A DNA stretch of 64,000 nt from Pholiota molesta (lineage: Eukaryota; Basidiomycota; Agaricomycetes; Agaricales; Strophariaceae), in contig JACGCK010000130.1 in NCBI GenBank assembly GCA_014925825.1, positions 62,001 through 126,000 of the forward strand. Reading direction: 5' to 3'. Each line of letters starts with the position of its first letter. Position 1 is the stretch's first letter. The notes beneath the pieces are model-generated. The model saw only the letters and a list, made by a program, of their open reading frames with translations, searched no databases and was not told the DNA's origin. This document shows, one piece after another, positions 55,487 to 64,000 of the stretch. Both the position numbers and the translations under genes were made by a program.

Positions 55487-58400
55487 TCAAAGCTTGTCAA
55501 GATAGGTATCCAGAGGGGGGATCTCGGGCTTTGACATTATGTGTTAGCATACCGCTTCATCCGAGAGACTGTATTTCACACCTTGAGACCCTTGCGGACG
55601 CGAATCTTCGCAACAAGCTCCCCGAGCTTGCTACCTGGCTCAAGCGGAGCTGACAGAGGATTGGAATGTCAGTTGCAAGTAAGTAGACATATTCATAATT
55701 GACTTACAGCCTTCCATAGTCTCCCAATGGTCGAATACACATTGAGAGAAGGCCTGTCCGCCAGTGAGTGCCCGAAGCTCGCCGTTGAATCCTAAAGACT
55801 CCGCAACAGGAAGATAAGCCTTGATTGTGAACATAGGCGTCCCTACACGTTGTTCATCACTGAACACCTGGCCACGATGTTTATTGAGACATTTGTATAC
55901 CCCGCTTATCGCGATTTCAGGCGCTTGAATCTCCGCTGTAAGCAACTATAGGATCAGTCGTTGTCGAAATGATACAGTTCAAGTAGTTTACCAAGGTAAA
56001 TGGGCTCTTGTAGACTCGGCTTCGCCAGTAGGCAGGCGGCGAATACCGCTCGGCGCATGGTGGGCATAACTTGACCACCCCCGCGATGGATGGCATCGCC
56101 GTGGAGCTAATACAAAATCAATAAAAAAAGTACACGATAGCCGGAGAGTACTCACAGCAGCATCAAGAATATTCACCCGAACGCCACGCATCGTCTCCTC
56201 GCAGAGTACACCACCCTTGGTTGCCCATTGGAATGCGCCAGAGCACGAGTCCTTGATCTCGTGCATGTATTGCACCCCTTTAGTCGCGTCAACTAGGAGG
56301 TTGGCACCTGACATATCTGGCCCAAAGCACCAGATTTTCCGCGCCTCAGTAACGTCCCAGCCATATTCGTCTGCCAATAGTCGGGCACGCGCCCTGATTT
56401 CATCGCGAGCATTGACTTTGCCATCTTCGATAGCTTGGGTCAGGACATCGTCGATGGGCGTGGCTTTGACGAAGAGGCGATTGTGCTTGTTTTGTGATTT
56501 GGCCAGGGCTACCATCGAAGATTCTGCCTGCACGGTTTCGCGGTAGGGGACGATAGGCTTGGACACCGTCAATGGGATGCCGGCGTGGTCGTCTTTAAGA
56601 TCCTGTAAACATTGTAATGAGGATTTGCAAGGAGAAACTTCAAACTTGCCTTGATGCATATTTCCAGATGGAGCTCTCCTGCGCCAGCGATGATGTGCTC
56701 ACCACTATCCGTAATCCAAGTTTGGATAGCAGGATCTGACTTGGAAAGCCGCTTCAGGCCCTCGACTAACTTGGGTAGGTCAGCCGGATTCGTCGCCTCC
56801 ACTGCCACTTGCACGACCGGAGATACGGAGAAACGCATCACGCGCATGTTATGGGCAGTTTCCGATGTTGTAAGAGTACCGCTCTTCAGCAGGAACTGGT
56901 CGATGCCCACCAGACCAATGATGTTACCAGCGGGACAGTCTTCGATAGCTTCAACATAGCGGCCCATCATGAGTACTGTGCGCTGAATTCCGGCCAAGAA
57001 GAGGTCGTCTTTCTTTCCGGGGACGTAATTAGGACCTTGGATGCGAATTTTATTGCTGCTAGATTTGACTGTACCAGAGAAGACGCGTCCGAAAGCGTAG
57101 AAGCGGCCCTTCTCCGATGTAGGCACCATCTTGGAAATGTAGACGACAAGGGGAGCGTTAGGGTCGCAGTTGCGGATTCCCACTGCCGATTCGTCATCCA
57201 TGGGACCTTCGTAGAGCGTCTCGACCCGGTAGCGTTGTGCAGTCGCAGGAGAGGGAGGTTAATCACGATCATCTCCAGAAGAGATCGCCAGCAGGGAGGA
57301 ATTTGCGCATGATTATCTTCAGGAGAGGCTTTCCCGTGTTGCCAAGCTCTTCTTCGGATAGCTTAACGTTGAGCTTGGCCAGGATCGTCGTAATGGCGTC
57401 CTGCTTCAGGTTCATCACTGCGTCGAAGATCGTGTATACTGGCTCGAGGATAAACTTGTTGAACGCGCGCTCCAAAGGTTTGCCTTCAGCATCGAAGGGA
57501 TTGGTCGTCCATTTTCTCGTAGAGGGATTGTAGAAGTTGTCGCCCCATAGCTTGGTCATCATCTTCTCTTGACTAACTCCGAATTTCTTCGCGTACCGCT
57601 TAGCAAACTGGCGCAGTGTAAATCCCCATCCATGTAGCCCGGAGCTGAATCCTACTGTGCCCTGATCGGGATAGACCTGGATGTCTCCCAACGCAGTGTC
57701 GTGGTACGTGGAGATGATAACGTTCACACTTTCGATGGAGCGCAGGAAGGATTGGTAAAGTGATTCCTTGTCGAGAGCGAGTTCGAGAAGTGCGCGGTCG
57801 ACCTTGTTGATGACAAGCACGGGCATGACGCGTTCTGCCAAGGCCTGACGGAGGACAGTCTCTGTCTGCACGCAGACACCTTCAATACAGTCGACGACGA
57901 CCAGCGCTCCGTCTGTAACGCGTAGAGCGGCTGTCACTTCAGACGAGAAGTCCAGATGTCCGGGAGAATCGATCAAGTTATCAAGAATTTGTTTGCTGTC
58001 AGAGAAAATTAAGACGTTGAGTTATCGCACATGTTGGGCATGCCGAACACACCATCTGCTCTTTGCTTGATGAAAGGGAGATCTTCTTCTTCAGCCTCGA
58101 AATACATAGAGATAGCAGTAGACTTGATTGTAATTCCACGGTCCCGCTCGTCTTCCCTGGTATCGGTGAAGCGCGACTCGCCGACCCTGGACGAGGCAAT
58201 GATGCCAGCCTTGGATACAAGGGAATCGGTGAGAGTGGACTTTCCATGGTCAACTGTGGCAGTCGTTCAAACGTTCAAACGTTAATATGTGACTTGATAT
58301 TATAAGAGGGTGGTGATGGAAGCTTACCATGAGCAATGACGCTCATGTTACGGATGTTGGTCGATTTATCCATCAATCCGCGGATTTGGTCTGCACCAAG

Positions 58401-58519
58401 AAGTCAGGTCGAACTATGGGCCAATCCTCCGATGAACTTCGTCACTAACCTATTGTAAAATTACTATGATGTATGGTGAGCTCAGTAAAACAAGAAGCCT
58501 CGAAAAGGACATACACCAT
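55487..58519 (-). CDS. EEF2: translation elongation factor 2, with three one-base deletions
   Basis: Full-length eEF2, the GTPase that moves tRNA and mRNA through the ribosome. The start is split over a 5-nt exon (58519-58515) and a 14-nt exon (58463-58450) giving [14 protein letters not shown]. Motifs: P-loop [10 protein letters not shown], switch [24 protein letters not shown], domain [37 protein letters not shown], and the diphthamide loop [18 protein letters not shown] with its histidine. It ends YLDKL-stop. One intron near 56650 has a GC donor (GCAAGT). The conserved frame is broken three times by loss of one base: near 57978 ([11 protein letters not shown] becomes ATAAC for ATAAAC), near 57283 (before [10 protein letters not shown]) and near 57251 (within LPSPATAQ). 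No other stops occur. This is either a very young pseudogene or sequence error. Confidence 0.85.
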
Positions 58520-60130
58520 GTTGGATGATTACGAGAATTCGAGGAAGGTGTGATCTTTGTGATTGTGTTCGTTGTTTGCAAGCTACTTTGTCACTTGAAG
58601 GAACTATGCTTTTTAAAGTCATGGCTGGAACGTTATAAGCATTTCCTCATACCCATGGTCTGGTGAAAGGTGGATTCCAGTTGGCAGATGCATCGCACGA
58701 GTGTTGAATGAAAGTCGGAGCCAAGTCGGAGCCACAATACACGGAGCCCTACGGAGCCAGATTGGATTGACTCAAACCGTTAAATTCGCACGCTCGGTCA
58801 GCAAAATAGCAACAAAATGTTGACAAAATGGGCTCGCCGACGCTAAGTACAAAGTACTAGCAGGTTATAACCCAATGTACGTCCATCGATGCCGAATTGT
58901 CGAGCTAGAATTTAAAAAGAAATAAAATTCTGCACAAGAAATAAAGACAGAATCAATTGTCTGAAATGCATGAGTCACTAAAAATCCCTAGGTAGTTCCT
59001 GAGAGCAAGTTTATGGAGGGGTGATATTGGTTAGCCTAAGATTAGTATGCCCCACAAGGTATGTAGTGCATAATCGGACACCATGACTAGTCGGCTCCGA
59101 CGGTAGTGCTAAGGTTCCGAGAATCATATACGTGTTTTCGTCGTTTATGTATACCCAATCTTCATTGGAGTAAGTTTGGACCATTGAGATAGATTCTGGC
59201 TTGACAGCCATCGGCCTATTGTGACTCAGGCTGGGTAGTCGTGTGATTCCATTCAAGTATAGAGCGGGGCTGCCTCGCAGGCCTGAAGGCGACGCCCAGA
59301 GTCCGCCGGCTTCAGTAGCTCAGATGTTTGCCAATCTCCACATAGCTAGGAGCAGATGTGGACGAACATTTTTTATGGTGAGGACGTGAAGCGAATGGCA
59401 GAAAGGATCTCCCATCTTATATAAAGATCGCGTAATGCCCAACTTGATGAATTATGTATAACTAGACTGTAGCGCGAGCGAAATATTGGGACCCTAATCA
59501 GCAATTTCAAAGTGTTCGTATCTATTATCACGAAGGAATTTGTGTTCAAGTTTAGGATACGGCGGTAGTACTGCTGCACTATCCTTGGTTAGTGCCTACC
59601 TGAAGACTTTGACTCCGAGGCAGAAGGCATGATGTTGCACTTACGGCCGTATGACCTCTGACTTTGACCTCTGGCTTTACTGTAACCAGGTGGGCATAGA
59701 TTGCCTTGTAGCCTTGTAGCCGGAGTTATTTTTTCTCGCTTCAGACGCCAGAGACTGTCATTTGATTTTTTGTACTGAACAAAATGAACTTAACTCTCTA
59801 CCAAAAATTCCCGCGACGTCAAATTCAGCCACCTCATTCAGTGGTAGATAGAAAACACTACCCTGCAGCGTCGAAATGTAGAGCTTTGTGAGCTCCCAAG
59901 TCTGCTCTCCGATCACGATTAGCCTGGATCGTAGACTAAATCTCTCGGTGACAGAAGTTCAGCATGGTTGGTACTGCTAGGTAAATGATAGATACTTTTT
60001 AGAACGGATAAGGGAATCAATAATTGCGAGCTGTCATTTTATGCGAGGATTAGAAGATTTTGAACTGGATACCAAGCATTTTGCTGGACTCCAAAATCGC
60101 AGAAAGCATGCAGCACACGAGTACGAACAG
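58520..60130. other. intergenic, no gene recognised
   Basis: The eEF2 promoter is at the left. A minus-strand frame at 59011-59256 (with EDWVYINDENTYMILGTLAL) is open for 81 codons, but I recognise no family and find no partner exon. The remainder has short frames only. Confidence 0.35.
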
Positions 60131-60131
60131 G

Positions 60132-60139
60132 TATAAAAG
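60132..60139 (+). promoter_or_regulatory. TATA box of the small secreted protein gene
   Basis: TATAAAAG, 83 bp upstream of the ATG at 60222, in a region without other TATA-like words. It fits a strong, inducible fungal promoter. Confidence 0.55.
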
Positions 60140-60221
60140 CAAACTCATCACATCGAAGGTTTTCAGCAGCTCATCTGTTTAACACTTTCCTTCAACTTGA
60201 ACGTCTACTTCGCAAGTCAAT

Positions 60222-61034
60222 ATGCATTTCAACTCAGGCATCACCGTCCTCGCCACATTGTTGGCATTGGCACAAAGCGCCAGCTGTGCCACGACCGGCA
60301 CGACCGCCACTGATTTGACCTCCAGCCAGGTGGTTACGAGCATCCAAAGTGTAACAAAGATTTCCGCCAGCCTCAACGTTTCGGTAAGCGCCGTTAGCAC
60401 GAAAACCACTGCAGCCGATATGGCGACAATTGCTACGGTGTGTTTTTTATTGGTTTTTGCAAAATCTTTTGTTCTGACCTGGCTGTTCTCTCTAGAGTGT
60501 AACCACCGGGTTCACCAGCATTGTCAGCGACGTTACTATGGCGGTGACGATGATAAATGGAGCCAAGCCATTTGGAGAAAACGGTGCTGACCTTGTAGTT
60601 GACGCGCTGCTCACGGTGAGGATTCAACATTCAGTCCCTGCTGTCTAGCTGCAGATAAATTGCTGATAGTTCGATAATTCTCAAATAAAACACTACAGTT
60701 CATCAAGATTCACCAGGACCTTTTGTCCACTGTCCTCGGGAAGCATACTATTTTTGCGCAGTTCGCCCTAACTGCGCCCATTGTCGCCGTTCTCAGTACC
60801 CTCGAGTCTGGAATTGACGTTAGTACAATGACCCCCTGATTTTCCATTCTACCTAACGGATTAATGTTCTAGGCCTTTGCAACTGCGCTGATTCTGCTGA
60901 TCCCATCCAAGAAACATACGGCGAAGGAAGGCTTCGCCAGTTTGGATGTATCTGTCAAGAGTACCATCAAATCATACAGTCAATTTTGCATTCCCAGCAT
61001 CTTTTGGCCTACCATCAAACCTATCTGTGTATAA
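60222..61034 (+). CDS. small secreted protein, HsbA-like
   Basis: Four exons (60222-60437, 60496-60615, 60699-60818, 60873-61034) give 205 codons in frame. The signal peptide is MHFNSGITVLATLLALAQSASC. The mature part is Ser/Thr/Val/Ala-rich, predicted helical, with few charged residues and only one clear cysteine pair region near the end (FCIPSIFWPTIKPICV). Composition and spacing resemble the hydrophobic surface binding protein A family of fungi, which coat hydrophobic surfaces and recruit lytic enzymes. That assignment is by resemblance only. It may alternatively be a lineage-specific small secreted protein. Confidence 0.7.
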
Positions 61035-61510
61035 ACTACATCCCGCTCTGGGATACAGATTCGGATCTTGACCATGCATCGGCCCGGCTTGTTCTGATCA
61101 ATACATATACTCGACCATAACTTGTAGCAATTTCCTAGATCTCTTCGAGTACACATGCGTTTATAACTTCAATATAACCGTTACATCCTACTTCTCTATA
61201 TAGGCTCGTGCCACTGGATCTACGCCGAGGGTTGTCATCAAAAGCTTCAAGCGCTACTAAGCGCTCATTTTGAGCGCTGCATAATAATGTCAATGATTTA
61301 ATAATAACATTGTAAGTCCAACTGCGTAGTAGTAATACCAGCGGTGGTATATTCCAAGTATATTCACGTGACAGTGGTGACCGAGCGACGACGACGAGCG
61401 CCGACTTTCGGACTTGGATCTTGACTTCGACCATCGTGGCGACCATCGACGAAAACAACAGTCTAGAGGCTGTCGCCGGCAGCGCCTACCAGAAGCATTG
61501 ATCCTGAGGG
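61035..61510. other. intergenic region upstream of recyclin-1
   Basis: No gene recognised; it separates the secreted-protein gene from the recyclin-1 start. Confidence 0.4.
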
Positions 61511-64000
61511 ATGGACAAGTTCGCAACGTTAGAGCCTGTCAAGCTCTACTCGTCTGCAGCGTCAACCGGCGCCCGCTTTCTTTCTCGCGCGACGGGCCAG
61601 AAAACAGTCGATCCAGCACCACCTCTTGTCGGTCGGTTACCCTCGGCTCTTCATCTGCTGATACTCTCTTACCTCCCAGTACCCGATATCCCTTCGTACA
61701 GCAGATGCTGTCGCGCAACGGCCGCCTTTGTCAAAAATGAGGCCATCTGGGACAAGCGATGGAAGATCCTGGGCATCGACGCTGACCCCGCGATGAAGAA
61801 GGTGCTCGACGTGCTAGAGCGCAAGTCGAACGACAGAGCGGTGGTGTCGCGCGCAGCGGCGCCTCCGATCATCCCAGTCGATGACGAGTTTGGGGACTTT
61901 ACGACCGCCGACGTTTTCGATCAGCCACCTCCGGATGAGATGGGCGATTTTGTCGGCGCATTTCAGGATGTAGCCATGGCCTCTCCTTTATTTCCAGTAC
62001 CACCGCCGAAGGACACCTCTCGAACGAAATACACTCGCGTACATACCCTTCTCAAACCTCTCACCCGTCTTCTGACGTCGCCTCCCCATGTCATTCTTTC
62101 GGATATCGCCTCTGAGGTCAAATCTTCGCTGTACAACGAAGCCAAAACGCTACAACTTCTCTCTCGCTTCCTGTCACCCAAGATACAACCAGTACGACAA
62201 TGGGAATCTCTATTCGTGTCACTCCGCACAGCGATGGATCGTTTCGATGCAACGCTCCTGGCCGCATTTGATGTCGCAGACAGCAAGGGCGATGAGGCGC
62301 AGATGCGGGAAGCAGCAGAGTCGAGTTGGGAAGTATGGGATGCGAGCAGTGGAGACTGGGAGATGGGAAAAGTGTGGGCGGAGAAACGGGAGATTTTCTA
62401 TCAGCAAGATCAGTGGAGGGCGTTGGACAATTTTACGTGAGTACACATTGTGCTGATTTACCACATGCTGATATTCGTCGTACAGATCTGATGGCCAACT
62501 AGATTTCGATGCTATGGACGAGTTCATGGACGTGATCCTCGGAGCCATACGCGAGCATGGAGCCAGAGCTGTCCGGGTCTTCCCTCCTGCATCACAGGTG
62601 CTCATCCAATTCGCCGACCGACTGGCAATAGAAGTGGTGGGGGAATACATCACGACTCTCCTGGCGCATGCGCGTGAAATATCCAACGATACCTACTTGA
62701 AGTCTACCGCGGCATCGTTTAGGGTGGCATGGAAAATGGTCGATGCCATCATGGACGTAGCAAATCAGCGGAAGGACTCGGATGTCGATACACATAAAGC
62801 GGAGGATGTTGTGTGCGACTTTTTCGTGCTCAATAGTCATTGTGCGCGACTAACACGATTTGATAGGTATCGCATGTTCGAAGCTAACATGGACGAGTAC
62901 CTAGACGAAGAAGTCGAATCCGTGAAACTGGCATTCGACGCTATCTGCAAAGGCTGGGACCGGGAGGTGAGCAACACTCCTGTTTGCTTTGACCCTCACT
63001 TAGCTTGTATCCAAGGCCTCGGCATCGACGCCTACCGCCGCCGATGGCACGCGCCAATTCATCTCCTCGCAAAACCCCGCCCTGCTCAAACGCAACGTCC
63101 TCGCCTCCTTCACCAATATCCTCCTGCTCCCAGTCACCATTGTTCCCCGCACAGTGGGCGTCGTCGGTGGGGCGCTGATGACCGGCGGCTCCGCCGCGGT
63201 GCAGGGCATCCAGATGCTGAATCCGCAGCGCTGGGTCACTGGGGCGGGTGGTACCGCGGGCGCGGCCAGGCCTAATGGGTACTCGAAAAACTTCCAGGAG
63301 AGTGCGTTGTTTGAGGAGGACGAAGAGGATTATGTCCCGACGCTGAACGGGGCACGGGCTAAGAAATCCGGTGCGTCCACCATCTTGGCTCCCTACCGGG
63401 TCAGATCACACTCACCGTGTCTCCAGTCTCCCTTTCGCAGCTCGAGCTCACGTCCCCGACGCCCCTCATCGCGCCGTCAGGCGTCACGCCCTCCACCGCC
63501 GGCAGCACGACCTCGAACGACACGCGCCAGCTCGACCTGTTGCTCTCCCTCGATGTCGCGTTGGAAATTATCCACGCGGACCGCGAGTCGCTGAAGCGTG
63601 TGGAGACGTTCGCCGGGTACCCTGGACACTACGGGCACCGCGTGCGCGACACCATCGAGGAGCTGTTTATATTGATGTTGCAGGCGCTTGGGGACCAGCA
63701 TGTGTCGAGGGGATTCGCCAAGTGAGTCTCTTTTTCGATTTGCGTATGGACAGGATTAATTTCTGGTTGTGATGATAGAGCTACGGAACAAATGCGGGAA
63801 TATAAGCCGGGAGAACACTCCGATACGGCCAATGTTGCACCGTTGGTGCAGTTCTTCGAGCTGGTCCACATTGGTGACACTATCCAGTCGATTACGCAGG
63901 TGTACTTTGACAAGGAATTGGTAAGGAAGTCCTTTTGGTGAGATTTATTTGGACTATGATTGCTGACGAATACCATTAGGCCCCCCATATTGATAAAACT
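61511..64000 (+). CDS. RCY1: recyclin-1 / exocyst Sec10-like F-box protein, 3' end cut by window
   Basis: Begins MDKFATLEPVKLYSSAAS. An F-box follows at residues ~42-85 (LPSALHLLILSYLPVPDIPS, then EAIWDKRW), and then long helical Sec10/exocyst-type sequence: FVGAFQDVAMASPLF, HTLLKPLTRLLTSPP, FVSLRTAMDRFDATLLAAFD, VFPPASQVLIQFADRLAIEV, EEVESVKLAFDAICKGWDRE, VETFAGYPGHYGHRVRDTIEE and FFELVHIGDTIQSITQVYFD. Recyclin-1 binds Skp1 and acts in endosome-to-plasma-membrane recycling of cargo such as SNAREs. Exon 1 is 61511-62436, exon 2 starts at 62486 and exon 3 at 62866. The join between the exon ending near 63370 and the next exon starting near 63405 needs a one-base phase change that I cannot resolve. 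The gene continues beyond 64000. Confidence 0.85.

Noticed and set aside
58450..58519. A fourth eEF2 frameshift in the tiny second exon
   Set aside because: If exon 1 ends after ATGGT (donor GTATGT) the frame MVNFTI is restored without any deletion.
1..64000. tRNA and rRNA genes
   Set aside because: I looked for T-loop words such as GGTTCGAATCC with matching acceptor stems and found none that fold convincingly.

Overview
The window reads as nuclear DNA of a filamentous basidiomycete fungus, most likely an agaricomycete. Genes are split by many 45-70 nt GT-AG introns. The gene set (peroxin-3, IRE1, RSC7/Swp82, eEF2, recyclin-1, clustered P450s, secreted GH127, small secreted protein) is fungal. 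A gag-bearing LTR element and abundant gene relics complete the picture. No bacterial operons, CRISPR arrays or tRNA/rRNA genes were seen.

Layout. 0.4-1.6 kb: relic of an unrecognised gene, related to relics at 15.2-16.5 and 17.1-18.3 kb. 1.7-5.7 kb: complete gag-only LTR retrotransposon with apparently identical 451-bp LTRs and a CCATG target duplication. 6.4-8.8 kb (-), 18.7-21.0 kb (+) and 21.7-24.1 kb (+): three P450 paralogues; the first carries a frameshift in its last exon. 9.2-11.6 kb: PEX3. 12.3-14.2 kb: unrecognised minus-strand coding pieces. 24.3-27.5 kb (-): secreted GH127 glycosidase. 28.4-30.2 kb (-): F-box protein. 31.1-36.1 kb (-): the unfolded-protein-response sensor IRE1, with a five-copy 166-bp minisatellite inside its first intron.

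37.3-42.2 kb is a giant inverted repeat (foldback-like). Its outer parts are arrays of a 38-bp unit holding a 22-bp palindrome, ATCCAGTG-N6-CACTGGAT, around a 164-nt loop. 42.8-46.1 kb and 50.1-54.8 kb are two copies of one segment. The right copy has an intact RSC7/Swp82-type chromatin gene followed by a serine beta-lactamase-like gene. The left copy has an internally deleted RSC7 relic and an apparently intact beta-lactamase-like gene. Between them lie CACGCTA heptamer arrays, a 919-bp MITE with 6-bp target duplication, and a fragment of IRE1. 55.5-58.5 kb (-): eEF2 with three one-base deletions relative to the conserved frame. 60.2-61.0 kb: small secreted protein. 61.5 kb to the end: recyclin-1/exocyst-type F-box protein, cut by the window edge.

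There is no single pathway here. Housekeeping genes (PEX3, IRE1, RSC7, eEF2, recyclin-1) are interleaved with recently duplicated accessory genes (P450s, beta-lactamase-like) and repeat-rich DNA. All exon joins were read by eye from splice signals, reading frame and family conservation.
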